Shown: positions 19,053-32,600, numbered from the stretch's first letter. The stretch is DNA of 64,000 bases from Tieghemostelium lacteum (GCA_001606155.1 LODT01000009.1:1-64000), one strand, 5' to 3'. Numbers and translations are program-made. The notes: generated by a model from the sequence alone, not told the origin.

Positions 19053-21011
19053 ATGGATAGATTTTTTTTAATTTGGAGAAATAAATATTTAAGAGATTTA
19101 ATATTGGGATGGGTTAAATTAGTAAAATGTATAGATTTTTATTGTAGTCAATTGACATTTCGGAGTATTGCAGAGATAAGATCAAAAGAAGATTTGGGTT
19201 TACAAAAAATACAATTTTCAGATAGATTTGCATATGCATTGGCACCTGGTGATATTCCACAGAGTGTAAAGGAAATTATTAATAAAGGATCTAGTAATAT
19301 TCTAGAGAATGATGCTATATTGCCAGAATATTTAGAATCACTTGAAATCAGAAACATGACAAGTTTTAGTTATCTATGCTCAAGTCGACTCCCAAAGACT
19401 CTAACTGTTCTACAAATTTCAAGTTATACAAGTTCATTACTCACATATCTACCAGAGACATTAGAGGTTTTATCCATTGGATCACAAGTTGAATTCTCAG
19501 AGAGTTGTCGTCTACCGTCATCACTACGTTACCTATATATTGATTCGATGGTTGGTAACAAAAAACTATACCATGGCCTATTACCATATGGATTAGAATA
19601 TCTAGTAATTGGTAATGGCTATCCATCTGTACAATTAGAAAAAGGATCCATTCCAAATTCAGTTATATATATAAAATTTCTGGGATTTAAATCAACTATT
19701 CACAATGGTTATCTATCCTCGTCACTAAAGAATCTAACTTTATATTCCTATAATGACTATTTGGAAGAAGGTGACTTACCTGATACTATTGAATATCTTA
19801 ATCTATCAGCAGTATCTGTTGATATCCACGCCAATGTATTACCTAGAAATTTAGAACAATTGTCTGTGGCTTCTTTCAATAGGCCTTTAAAATTCAAACC
19901 ATTTTCACATCTAAATTCACTGCATACTCTAATATTCTTTAAATTCAATCAGAGATTGGAAGAAGGTCAACTACCACCTAGATTAGTAAAACTAGTATTT
20001 GGTAACCATTTTAATAGTTTATTGCTACCGAATATCCTACCAACTACTTTAGAGTATTTAGAACTAAATGATAGTTATAACCAACCATTCCAAGTCGGAT
20101 CATTACCAGATTCACTATTAACCCTAAAATTCTCATCAACATCATTATTTAACCAACCACTTAACAATAACATTTTACCTAGTAAACTTCAAAACCTAAT
20201 ATTAAGTAATAACTTTAATAATAATTTAGAGCATCTACCTCAACAACTTAAATATTTACTATTAGGTGAATCATTTCAATCCACATTATTTATACCATCT
20301 TCTTTAGAGAAATTTGTATTACAAAGTGAACATAATTTACCACTATCATACACCACCAGTTATAATAATAACAATAATAATAATAATAATAATAATAATA
20401 TCAAAAATTTAAAACTCTTCTCTAATATTGCAGATTTAAATAGACCAACAGAGGGAGTATTAAAATTGACATTAAGTGGAAGTTGTAATCGTATAACATG
20501 TGATAAGAATATCTATCGTCTACCAGTTTCACTAGTTAAATTAAAACTTGGATTGTTAGTTCAATGTGAATTAGGAGATAAACTTAAACATTTAGTCAAT
20601 CTAGAGTATCTAAAATTGGGAAGTTATTATGATTCACCAATATCTGGTGAACATTTACCTAGTTCACTTCGTATACTTAAATTGGGCAATAACTATACAC
20701 ATCCAATAACTAATCTATCGGAGGGATTAGTATACCTATCACTTGGACATCAATATAGACACCAAATTGTTGGAAATCTACCACAATCTATTGAAACTCT
20801 AATTTTGGGTGACTTTTATGACCATCCACTTTACCATAGAAATGATTTACCAGCGTCATTAAAATCACTTACTGTCGGTAGTATCTATGATCTCCAACAA
20901 ATTGACATTTCAATATTTTCAACTGTGAAAATTACAAAAAACACATACAATGACATTGGTGTATGTCCACTACGTAATGAAATTATAAAATCCTATTTTA
21001 TAAGCAAATAA
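19053..21011 (+). CDS. FNIP-repeat protein
   Basis: A 652-residue single-exon protein made mostly of ~22-residue FNIP-type repeats. Examples are LEEGDLPDTIEYLNLS, FNSLLLPNILPTTLEYLEL, FQVGSLPDSLLTLKFSS and ISGEHLPSSLRILKLGNNY. The N-terminus (FLIWRNKYLRDLILG) matches the short leader of this family, which is hugely expanded in dictyostelids. A poly-Asn run encoded by AAT codons (about 20360-20400) interrupts the array. The function of FNIP proteins is unknown; some carry F-boxes or kinase domains, this one does not obviously. Confidence 0.88.
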   Translation: MDRFFLIWRNKYLRDLILGWVKLVKCIDFYCSQLTFRSIAEIRSKEDLGLQKIQFSDRFAYALAPGDIPQSVKEIINKGSSNILENDAILPEYLESLEIRNMTSFSYLCSSRLPKTLTVLQISSYTSSLLTYLPETLEVLSIGSQVEFSESCRLPSSLRYLYIDSMVGNKKLYHGLLPYGLEYLVIGNGYPSVQLEKGSIPNSVIYIKFLGFKSTIHNGYLSSSLKNLTLYSYNDYLEEGDLPDTIEYLNLSAVSVDIHANVLPRNLEQLSVASFNRPLKFKPFSHLNSLHTLIFFKFNQRLEEGQLPPRLVKLVFGNHFNSLLLPNILPTTLEYLELNDSYNQPFQVGSLPDSLLTLKFSSTSLFNQPLNNNILPSKLQNLILSNNFNNNLEHLPQQLKYLLLGESFQSTLFIPSSLEKFVLQSEHNLPLSYTTSYNNNNNNNNNNNNIKNLKLFSNIADLNRPTEGVLKLTLSGSCNRITCDKNIYRLPVSLVKLKLGLLVQCELGDKLKHLVNLEYLKLGSYYDSPISGEHLPSSLRILKLGNNYTHPITNLSEGLVYLSLGHQYRHQIVGNLPQSIETLILGDFYDHPLYHRNDLPASLKSLTVGSIYDLQQIDISIFSTVKITKNTYNDIGVCPLRNEIIKSYFISK

Positions 21012-21177
21012 ATTTCATTATTTCAACAATAGTTGTTGTATTTCTATTGAAAACACAAACGTTCATTTACAAAAATCATTTAATTTGATTTTTTCTTTAA
21101 TTTTTTTTTTTTGGCAAATTTTTTTCGTCTCGATTTTTTTGATTTTTATTTTTGAGTGTTAAGAACAGCAATACAAA

Positions 21178-21598
21178 ATGGTAGGTAACCTCTATCCTTT
21201 CTCTATTGAAATGTCTAAATATCCATTAATTTCATATTCTAACAATCATCTACAATAGCCAAGACAAATCCGTGAAATCAAAGAATTTTTAGTTACTGTT
21301 AGACGTAAAGGTAGGTTTTAGGATAAGATATTGAGTATATCACGATTACTAACACAAATAAATAGACGCCAAAGAGGTCCGTATCAAGAAGGTCTCATCC
21401 AAAGTAACTAAATTCAAGGTTAGATGTGGAAAGTATTTATACACCCTCAAAGTTGCTGATTCCTCAAAAGTCGCCAAGTTGATGCAAACTCTCCCACCAG
21501 TAGGTATTATTAATTATTGAGTTATTATGAATATATATTAATTAATTTCTATTTAGACTCTCCGTGTCACCAATGTTGATGAAAAATCTAAAAACTAA
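21178..21598 (+). CDS. rpl38: 60S ribosomal protein L38
   Basis: Four exons: 21178-21180, 21259-21310, 21366-21499 and 21557-21598, giving 76 residues ([52 protein letters not shown]). This is the eL38 protein of the large subunit. The first coding exon is only the ATG. All three introns start GTAGGT and end TAG. Codon use is richer in C-ending codons than most neighbours, as expected for a highly expressed gene. It is convergent with thoc5. Confidence 0.95.
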
Positions 21599-21758
21599 AT
21601 AGATAGATTGGGATTTGTCAATAAATATATACTTTAAAAAAAAAACCACACCCTCCTTTAGCATCTAGTATCATTAGTTTTTTCAATATATAGCAGAATA
21701 GTAAAATTTACAGATTCAGAAATCATTAGATTCATCCCATAATCAAATTTATTTTATT

Positions 21759-23170
21759 TTAGATATGATGACCAGTAAAACTTGTTAAAATGTCACTAAA
21801 TATTTGAAAACTAGTCTTTGGTTTAAAATTATGAATTTGATATTGTGGATTATTTAATTGATCCAGAGGTATCTCTGGTAAAAATGATAAACCACATATA
21901 AATTGTGCCCATTTGTATGGTCTACCTAAAAGTTGATAATCTTTTAAATTAAAAGGTTTACTAAATAAAATATTGAGTTAGTGTACAGATGTTTGAGTAT
22001 ATATTTTAAATTATTGGTGCCAAATTTACCTGTCAAATAAATAATGATTAGAAGTGTTTGGAGTCATAAAACCATTGTCATTACGATCAAATCTTTCAGT
22101 TAGAAATTGATGTGCTCTATCAGAATCCTGGTCAATAGTTGGTAGAACAGTTATAATTTTTAAAGTTGGATAATAAAAGAATTGAATTACTAATTTTGAT
22201 TGTTGACTATTTATCAATGAAAATATTATAGATATTGTTGATGGTTTTAAATTGGTCACCCCAACAGTACTGTTGGGGAGAGAAGAGGAAGTAGATGAAT
22301 CTTGTTGGTGGTGAGGAGTTGAAATGATATCTACTAATAAATCTCTGTAAAAAAATGATTTAAAGTTTTTAATTTCACAAAATAGAGTGTAGAGAGGCAG
22401 TGGTGATTCGTAGAGTAATGGATGTATTTGATGATTTGCCAATTCACTGCTATCCTCTGTTGATTGAATATTTATATTCGATTGTAATGGTTTAATAATC
22501 TGTTGCATATCTATATTATTTCTAATCTTATCTTCGAAATTCTTTAATGTCCTATTGGTTTTTTCATTCTTTAACTTGGTTTCAATTATTTGATCTTTAA
22601 TTGATTTTAGTTCTTTTAGTTTCCTATATTGGTGTTATAACAATAAGCAATTAATTAGTCACTAATTTTTAAATAATTTCAATACGATGGCAGTAGTACT
22701 AACATTTCTCTTTTATAATATTCCCACTCTAATCTTTGAATAATTTGTTTTTCAACAGGTAGAGATTGGTAAATAGTCTGTTCGGAGAGTGAATATTGAT
22801 TTTTAAACTCTTGAAATGGTATTAGACCTAATGACGGGTCATCTATATTAAATGTTGATTTGTTCTTTAACTTTTCAATCTCTGATTGTAAATATACTTT
22901 TTGATATTCTAATGAAGATATTTGCTCATTTTTACTATTACTATTCTTAATCTTTTCATTTAACTCTTTATTGACCATAGTTGATGATAATAGATTATAT
23001 GTCTCTTCTAATTTCATCATTTCTAAAAGCAACCCTTGTTGATTAGGTTGCATATTAACATTTTCTAATCCCAAATGACATCTTTTAACTTTTAATTCAT
23101 TATCTATAGAAATTTTAACACTGCTTACTATTGAATAAAGTTGCTTTTGTAATTGAACAACATCATTCAT
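21759..23170 (-). CDS. thoc5: THO complex subunit 5
   Basis: Three exons: 23170-22704, 22623-22030 and 21960-21759, giving 420 residues. The first half is coiled coil (LGLENVNMQPNQQGLLLEM, PVEKQIIQRLEWEYYKREM|KLKELK), the middle has PLYTLFCEIKNF, and the C-terminus reads GRPYKWAQFICGLSFLPE. This order matches THOC5, which with THOC7 and others couples transcription to mRNA export. It is much shorter than human THOC5 (~680 residues), so the C-terminal domain appears reduced. The ATG at 23170 is the first in frame in exon 1. Confidence 0.85.
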
Positions 23171-24205
23171 TTTCAATGAAATCTCTTTTGAAGTTAGGCT
23201 ATTTGATTAAAAAATTAAAAAATTACAAAAAAGAGTGGGAATATAAAATTTTTGATATGTTATGTAATAAACTGATTTTTGTTTATTGTTTTTTTTTTGT
23301 ATGTTTATTTACAATGTAATGTTATAATAATTATCAATCAACATATTAATAATTATGGTGGTGGTGTTACTTTTTTTGTTTTGTTTTTTTGTTGAGATTT
23401 CATTTGTTGATTATCTTTATAGATCCAAGCACAAGTCTAAAGTGAGGAGTGGGCAAAGATCAACGCAACAATGGGTGTTAAGAAGAGCAACTTGGTTATT
23501 TGATTGAAGTCCATTTGTCATTTGGATGCCATTGACTTTTGAGTTAATTTGGTTGGTTGATTTGAATTGGATGGATTGTAATGATTCTATTTGGTGTTGT
23601 TGTTGTTAATGATATTAGATATTTTATTATAATAATCATTTCTTATAAAATTACTTACTGAATAACATTTTTAAATTTTAGTTTGGTTAAATTGAATTTA
23701 TAAGATTTTGATTTAATGATTAGATATTTTCAAAAAAATGCTACTATTTATAGTAAATTTAGTTCAAATGAAATGGTAAATAGTTTTTTCCGATTGGTTA
23801 TTATAATAATCTAGATATTGGCAAGTATACAATAGTGTTTTAAGTAGTAATCATTATAAAACACAATTTTACAAACAATTGAAATTTCATCATCCTTTAT
23901 TGGATATGTTAACAATACTGCCTTTAAATTTAATTAATTTTAAAATCAACAGTATATTTACTATTATGGACAAATTACTTGTTATTTAACACCCATTTAA
24001 AGTTTTTTGCAACAAAAGATATTTTATAAATTTCAATTTTTTTTCTTAAATCAGTCAAACTCAATATAATTTTTTTTTAATTCAATTAAACCAACCACCT
24101 TGTTTTTTTTTATCTGTTTGTCACCACAGATTTTTGTATTTAACATTAATATTCTGTAAAAAAATCAAATCGATTAATAATTCCAATCAACCACTTTAAT
24201 TATAT
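23171..24205. other. Long intergenic region with a GC-richer island
   Basis: 1035 bases between the divergent thoc5 and B-box/Kelch genes. Most of it is AT-rich. A ~140-base segment at about 23421-23560 is visibly richer in G and C (agcacaagtctaaagtgagg, gggcaaagatcaacgcaaca). It does not encode a protein I can identify and might be a noncoding RNA. No tRNA structure is seen. Confidence 0.5.
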
Positions 24206-26273
24206 ATGGACAATACGACAGCAGCAACAAACAACACTACAAATAATAATATTAATATTTCACAACAAATCAAGAATGAATTAAGCATTGAGACATTAGA
24301 GACAATTAAAAAATTGGCAAAAAAATCAGAATGTAAAATTCCTCTGCTAATGAATAAAAAAAGATACAATTGTTAAATACTTATCAGAAAGAGAGGAGTT
24401 TATTCAATATTACCAATCTGTTCATATAAAGCAAAATAATATTGTAAATACTGAGGACCAAAATAAACAACTAAATAATATAGGTAATAATAATAATAAT
24501 ATTAATAATAATAAGGATATTGAAGTAAAAGTAGATAATAATAATAATAATAATAATCAAACTACAAATACAACAACTACATCTAATACCACTAATAATA
24601 ATAATAATAATAACATATCTATTAATAATAATATATCAGATTCTAAATTGATAGAAGATAGTAAAGCATTATCAACAGCAATAGTAACTAAAAAGGCTAT
24701 TGAAAAATGTCAAGATCCAAGTCACTCCAAATTGGCAAACCAATATTGCACCCAATGTAATTTAACAATATGTCAACATTGTCAAAAGAAACATAGTAAT
24801 GATAGTGAACATCAATTGGTAACCTATGAGGAGAGTTATGATTTGGTTTATCAAGACTCTAAAGACTATATAAATTTACTACTAGAACAATTGAGAGATA
24901 CACTATCTCAAAAGACTCTAAGAGAACAAGTATTTAAAGATACAATATCAGACTACTATGATAGTCAATTGGAGACTATTACCAATCATTTCAGAGAGAT
25001 TCATGATCTATTACATTTCAGAGAGGTTGAATTAAAAAGAGAGCTTAAAAGTTACCACGATGAAAATGTTGAAATTCAAACTACTATCCTCTCCAAACTA
25101 GATCATGATATGGAACAAACTAATCATAAAATTAGAGATATCCAACATATTCAATCACAACAACACGATAAACCAGCTTTTGTTAAATTATTCACCGATA
25201 AATATATTAATTCAAAAGAGTTAAAAAGAGATTTTCCAGTTGATACAGCTGCTGCTGCTACTACCACTGCTACTGCTAATATTAATAATATGATAACTAG
25301 TGGTGATATTGAATTTAGAAAATTCTCATCAATGAGTGAATTATCAACAAAGAATATTCACAATAATATACTTGCATTAAAATTACTAAAGATAAAGAAC
25401 AAAAAAGTTATTGACCATTTGATTAGATTCAATTGGAATAGAGGTGTAGAGAGAATAAACTTCAAAACTAATGAATCTGAAATATTATTGGACGAAAATG
25501 CACAAGGAAACCCAAATAAACCCAATGGTGGTTACATTTTCCAATCGGATCTAAATAGAGGTATTCTATTTATATTTGATGAGAATACCTACTATAGATT
25601 AGACACTAGAGTAAAGAATCCAGAATGGAAAATTGGTGATATTCCTGTAAATTCAATGCGATGTTACTGTCCATCTTCAGTTTATGATGGAAAGGATTAT
25701 ATTTATATTGTTGGTGGTTATGTAAATGGTAAAGATTCTGCTAAAAATATATTTAGATTTAATGTCAACACTGAAGAGACTGAACTCATTGGTGACCTTT
25801 CAATATCTAGTAGATGGCATGGATTAACCTATCACGATGAATATATTTATGTTTGTGGTGGATATAATGCCACTAATCAATACCTTAATCGTATTGATAG
25901 ATTCCATGTAAAAACATGTAGAGTTGAAAATGTGGTAGAAAATCTAGAGAGTTTTGGTGTAACTCAACTAAAATCTGGATGTTATGTTGCTCCCACACAA
26001 TCATATTATTTATTTACTAGAGATTCACTATTTTATCGTTATGATGCTATAGAGAAGAAATGTGTTAAACTAGTTAGCCCATTCACTAAAGCTCCAGTTT
26101 ATGATCTAAAATTATGTTATAATGGTCAACACAATATCTATTTAATTGTTACTAGAGGTTTATCACTATATAAATATAATACCCTCAAAGATAAATGGAC
26201 AACTTATCAAGACATTTTTAAATATGTACCAACTAGTAGCGATGATTATATTCAATTTCAAATGATAAATTAA
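24206..26273 (+). CDS. B-box zinc finger / Kelch-repeat protein
   Basis: About 688 residues if one A of the A7 run at 24356-24362 is an over-call. Without this the frame stops at 24378 after 57 codons, while the downstream frame is open for more than 600 codons. Order: helical N-terminus (LETIKKLAKKSECKIPLLMNKK), Asn/Thr-rich linker, a B-box (CQDPSH..YCTQCNLTICQHCQKKH..EHQL), a coiled coil (~260-340), and a C-terminal Kelch propeller (DYIYIVGGYVNGKDSAKNI, EYIYVCGGYNATNQYLNRI). The layout recalls TRIM proteins without a RING. It resembles the Kelch protein at 10304-11749. A ubiquitin or scaffold role is only a guess. Confidence 0.82.
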
Positions 26274-26569
26274 TTTTATTTGATGTTTGTTAATTATTAT
26301 AACAATAATAATAATAAAATAATAATAATAATAAATAATAATAAAAAATATTTTTACTTTTAATAAGTTGTCTATTTATAAAATCAGTCTATTAATTTTG
26401 TATGTTCATTTCTAATAATCTTCAGAACTGCCATTTGTTTTGTTTGATCATTTATTAAAAAAAAAATTTAAAGTTATTTTACAAATTTGCTGTAGAGATC
26501 ACTAAAGGTCCTATATTTTCTTTTATCAAAAGTTATTCTTTTCACTTCATATTTCGTAAAACAATCAAC

Positions 26570-28132
26570 ATGGTATCAGCAGACATTTTTTCTTCCATTC
26601 TAATTGGTTTCATTTTTTATCTTTTTTATCTCGTAAGTAAATTTAAGTGTATAATATGAATTGTTAATATTAATATTGGTGGTGAATCAATCTAGATTAT
26701 TCAAAGGAATACAAGAACAAAAGATGAAGTTTATAATTTACCAAAAGGACCCACTTTTATTGTGTGGTTTTTGAATTATCTTTTGAACTATTATTCTTTA
26801 AAATCTGTTGATAGAAATTTGAATAATAGTAGTACTATTCAAGAAGATACCGAATCTATTAATGAAAATACAATATTAAAATGGTTTGATGAATATAAAA
26901 ATGATAGTTATTGTGTATCTTTCTTTGGTAGAGCAATGATATTCACAAAGGATTTAGAGATATGTAAATATATACTGTCAGCATCTGCTGAAATTGGTGA
27001 CTATAGAAAACCACCAGATTCATCTGGTGTAATGATTAAATTGGCTAGAAATTCAATTCTGATGAGTGAAGAGTCCCAATGGAAATTTCATAGATCATTG
27101 CTATCACCCTCATTTACTGGTATACAGTGTAATTTAATGAAACCAATCATTAATCAATGTATTGATAGACAAATTGCAAATTTATTATCACTATCAAAGA
27201 ATGATACTGTAATCAATGTAGATATTCAAAAAGAAAATACGAAATTGACATTTGATATCATTGGCCAGTTATCAATTGGATATAATTTTAAAAGTATTGA
27301 GGGTCAATCAGAGATATCTAATCATTTTACATTTATTCTAAATGAAATGATTAAACCTATTCGTAGACTTTCATCATGGATACCATTACCTAGTGACTGG
27401 TTACTCTTTAGATATATTAGAGAGTTCGATCAGATAACAATCATGGCAATCAATCATAGAAAACAGGGTACCTCATCTATGTACAAATCAAACTTTTTAT
27501 TAGACTCACTCATTTCATCTAAGCAATCTTTGAATCAAGATGTTATTATTGGTAATATAAATACATTTTTATTGGCTGGTCATGAGACTTCTAGTAATCT
27601 TCTTACTTTTGTTTACTATTTACTTTGTAAACATCAATCTATTCAAGAGGAACTCTATCAACAGATAAATGTACTTCAAGAGAATTCACCTCTGTTAGAT
27701 TGGGTAATTAATGAAACACTAAGACTCTATCCACCAGCACCTATGGTTGCTAGATCTAGACATAATAAATATGATGATATTCTACCTGGTAATATTAGAA
27801 TATCACATGATACACTGATACTAATTTCAATCTATGCTATTCATCGCGATACTAGACATTGGGGTGAGGATGCCAATCAATTTAATCCCTATAGATGGAA
27901 AGATATTCCTGATGCAAGCAGACTACCTTATTTCTTACCATTTTCACAAGGTTCTAGAATATGTATTGGTAAACAATTTACTCAAATTGAAAGTAAATTG
28001 ATTATATCCAAAATGCTACAAACTTTTCATTTACAAATCTCAAAAGCGGAGGAGTCTAAATTTAAAATTTATCAGCGTGCTACTCTTACTATTAAAAATC
28101 CAATTCATTTAATATTAAATAAAAGATTATAA
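26570..28132 (+). CDS. Cytochrome P450
   Basis: Two exons: 26570-26632 and 26696-28132 (GTAAGT..TCTAG), giving 499 residues. Exon 1 encodes the N-terminal membrane anchor (ADIFSSILIGFIFYLFYL). The P450 landmarks are all present: the proline-rich hinge LPKGPT, I-helix LAGHETSSN, K-helix ExxR in NETLRLYPPAP, the meander around HWGEDANQFNPYRW, and the haem-binding loop PFSQGSRICIGKQF with ligand Cys ~444. It is an ER-bound monooxygenase; the general pattern is CYP4/CYP3-like, but the substrate and CYP number cannot be assigned from sequence alone. Confidence 0.93.
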
Positions 28133-28298
28133 TATTTTCAACTGATCTTATTCGTCTATTTCATCTTGAGAATACTTAGAGATATTTGTTTTCTTAATTT
28201 TTTCACTTTGGTTTGGGTGATAAGACGAAATTTGAATAAAAAAAAATTTTTCAATTTGGATCTTATAAACACACACACACAGAACAGAGACATTCCAA

Positions 28299-29584
28299 AT
28301 GGGTAAAAATAAAGGTTTTAACAATCCTTCAGGTGCTCCTGGTGGATATTTAGGATTTTCAGCATTTACAACTACTATATCCAATGCAATGGATCCAGAC
28401 TATTATGTAGGTTATCTTATTAAACTAGAAAGAATATGATATTTACCAATAGCAATTAAATAACCATTTATAAAGCAAATAGAGCCTGAATACCAAGTAG
28501 TTTTAAAAAAATTACAAAAGAAAGATACAACAAGTAAATTAAAAGCATTAGATGAATTAGAAGAGCTAATACAGAGTAAAATGACATCAACAGTTGATAG
28601 TCAGGCTTTTGATCCTGTTGCAACTAAAGCATTGTTACATTCTTGGGATTTTATCTATAAGAGATTGGTAAATGATGACGATAGAATTGTTAGAAAGAAG
28701 ACATCGGAGATTATGGGTTTACTTGGTAGTAAAGTTGGTAAACATCTTGGACCTCATATAAAGAGTCTATTAGGTTCTTGGATATTTGCAATACAGGATC
28801 AAAAGGATGAATCAAAGAATACTGCTTTAGATGCTCTTACTAAAGTATTTCCATTGGAAAAGAAGAAAAAAGATGCAATACATTTTGCACTTGTAGAGAC
28901 AATTTCATATATACAGGATAATCTACAAGAGACTCCACAGACTTTAAATAATGGTAAAGGTTTATCACCTGAACAGTTACAAGAGAAATATGAAAGATTA
29001 ATTGCCAATAGTTTATTATCTCTTGAATATCTACTACTGAATAATGATCCATCTAAAAACACAGAAGAGATTATACATCAGTATCAAGAGATACTCCAAG
29101 AGAAATTCTTTCAATTCTTTCAATCAAAATCAGCATTGATTAGAAAGACATGTTATAGGGTATTATCAAGTGTTATTAAACATTTACCAGACTATATCGA
29201 AAAGAATTTTAAAGATTTCTCTAATAAGGTTTTGGGTATTTTTGCTGAAAAGGATCCAACTACACACATGTTCATGTGGGATGCTGTTATATCATTCTGT
29301 CAAATATATAAAGAGAGACCTTGGTCAATGGTAGATGCTAGAAAACATGTACTTCCAAGATTCTTTGCCTTACTACGTGCTGGTTGTTATGGTAGTTTTG
29401 ATGTCAGTTATCCAAGTATCATAGTATTCCTATCACTTTTACCAACATCTGTAGTTGGTTTATCTTCTGATCAGAATTCTAGTTCTATTGATTTCTTTAA
29501 TGAATTCTTTAATAATTTCAGTAAAGGTTTAGAGGTTATAAATGAAAATACAATATCTAGTAATACAACAATTACAAATAATAG

Positions 29585-29632
<48 letters not shown>

Positions 29633-32600
29633 GTTAGAAAGTAATCTCGAAAGTAAACCACAATATTTCTATTTACAATCCTATTTGGAATGTATAGTTT
29701 ATTGTGTAAAGAAATTTAATAATGATACACTCAATCAATATCTTATAGAGATTCAATTGGCACAGTTAATTGTAAATTATTTCCAAAGTGAACAAGCAAT
29801 CTTTAATGAATTAATATTCTTTAGATTGTTTAATGAAAATATTCAACGTCTAGTAAATTTATCAAATGTTAAAGATAAACTATCCACCTTAGTTAATGAT
29901 ATACTATTTAATACTCTTAAAAAGAGTAATAGTAAACAACAATATCAAAGAATATACCAATACCTCCTCTATACTCAAAATAGTAATAATATTGATATAA
30001 TTCAATTATATTCAACACTTTATCAACAATTATTTAAACAATTAAATCAACAATTAGATAGCACCCAGGGTAATAGTAATAGTCAATTGGCAATTGATGA
30101 AATAACTAATGCCATTTCTACCATTTTGAAATTTTATAACTTTTTAGATAGTGATAATCAAAGTGGTAGTGAATATTTCCAAAAGACTCTATTACCATCA
30201 TTACAATTGGCTATTCAAGATCAGAATCAGATATCCATTAGTAACTATATTCAAATTTTGAAAAAATATTTGAATTCAGTTAAAGGTTCCGAATCATTTA
30301 GAGAAGATTGGGAAAAGATTCTTTCACTATTTAACACCTCTCAAGTTGAAAATTTTGTATATCTATCAGAATTAATTGCTACTATATCTGTTGAAATTGA
30401 TAGATCATTACTATCAAGTAAAATTTTTGATAGTTTGATATTTATACAGGATTTAAAAACTCTTCGCGATTCTAGTCTCTTGGATCAGATTTTATATAAT
30501 AGTAAAACTAGTAGTTATCAACCACTCATATCTGATACAACATTACAAACATTATTACAACAAATTACATCGATATTGGATAATCTTAAACTATTTTCAT
30601 TAACTTCTTCCTCCTCTTTAGTAAAGATACCAGATCATATATTGTCAATATCAGAATCACTGATAAGAACACAACCAACCCTCTATCCTTTCATTTATAA
30701 ATGGGTACAAGTAATAATTGATAATGAAGGTAGAGAATGTCAGTCACTAGAGAAATTAATATTCCAAGAACATCAATTACCAACTACAGTAACTAATGAG
30801 ATATTGTCAATTCTATTCCAACAATATATATCACATTCTAATAGTAATAATGAGTTGAGTGATTATCTAATATCACTATCTAATCAAATAGTAAAGAAAC
30901 AACCAATACATACATTACACTATCTAATAGATCAACTATACAGTAAAAATTTAGTAGTAAATCAATTTATTCCACATCTTAAAATATCATGGTATCAGTT
31001 CACTATTACTCCACTACATTTATTAGATACAACAGTAGTACCAGTAGATTTAAAATTAGAGTCAAAATATTTCAAAATTCTACAATTTTTATTTAAAATT
31101 ATAGATGATAATGAAATAGCTAGACAATTCCACTACTTGGACAATTTAGATCATAAACTATCAGAGTATCTTCTTATTGGTATTATTTCATTAAACCACT
31201 GTAACCAATCAACAGTACAACTTAATAATTTTGATAATCAACAATTAGAGTCATTACTATTAAAACAAATACTTTGTGCTAATATTTGGAAGTCATTATT
31301 TAACAGTGTGACTTTTGGTAAATCTATAACTATAGTGACTAAAATATTATTGATTCAACAAATTAAAAATAATAATGATGAAACACTAAAGAAACAACTA
31401 TTTGAATTCTTGGCTATAAGTAATGATAATATTAAATCTGTCGATTTAGATATTGTACAATTATGTCTACCACTATTAAAGAATTCTACTGTAACTCAAT
31501 TGAAATCTGATTTAATTCAGAATTCATTTAAATTGGTAAATAGTACAATTCCAAATCAATTTAGTCAATTATCAAAGGAACTATTATTGTTTAGTAATAT
31601 TATACAACTACAATTAACAACAGAGGATATTATTGATGAACCAACTCTCAGTAATGATCAGATTACAGTAATACTACAATTAATACAATGTGTACAATTG
31701 TGGTATGGAAGAGTTAATAGTTTAATGAGAGATCAGTTATTGGATTTCCAAAAGTATATTGAAATTGCATTACTAGGATTCTTAGTACCAATATTACCAC
31801 TGATATTGAAACAGAATCAATATCTATCAACTAATCAATCCCAAATCATTCAGACTCTATTGAAAAAGTATCTTTCACCAAAAACCACTTCTGATGAGAT
31901 TAATGATTTAGTGTTCTACCATTCACTAAAATTATTCAATACCATTATTACTGGTGAAAATCTAAAATTGATATTGGAAGCTCAACAAAAACCAGAACAA
32001 TTTCAGTTGGAATACGCTAGTATACTATTACTCTTTTGGTTTGAACATCAATCATTGGAAACTAGTAATCAAATGCTATACACCATTGTCCGTAAACTGC
32101 CACAATCTATACTAGAGAAATATACAAGTAATAGATTTGATCAGGTAATATTACAACTCAATAACTGTAATTTCACAATTCAAATGGTATCACGTCATTT
32201 ATTATTGTGTTATTTTAGAGAAACTACACAACAATTTATCAAATCTTATAATCCAAATGGTCCACAACAATACTTTGGTCAAGAAGCTGAACAAGATGAA
32301 AAATATCTCATCATTAGTGATAGTTATGAAAAAGTTTTATTAAATCTATCAAAATGGAAATTACTAAGAGATTCTATATATCCTCTAAAGAAATCAGTTA
32401 CACCAGCACCAGTAGTTACTTCTGAAACTCTATCATTATTATTTGCTAATCTACTGTCATGGGATCTCTTGTTAAAATATTATTCCACACAAGAAGTACA
32501 GAGAAAAGTAACTATAAATGGTTATTTGAATCAAGATTCTAAAATATTATCATTGCTCACTGAAATATTCCCATTGGTTGATAATGATATAAAACCATGT

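Noticed and set aside
28148-28384. Minus-strand 78-codon frame before Listerin
   Set aside because: Overlaps Listerin exon 1 on the opposite strand; the plus-strand exon has clear family similarity.
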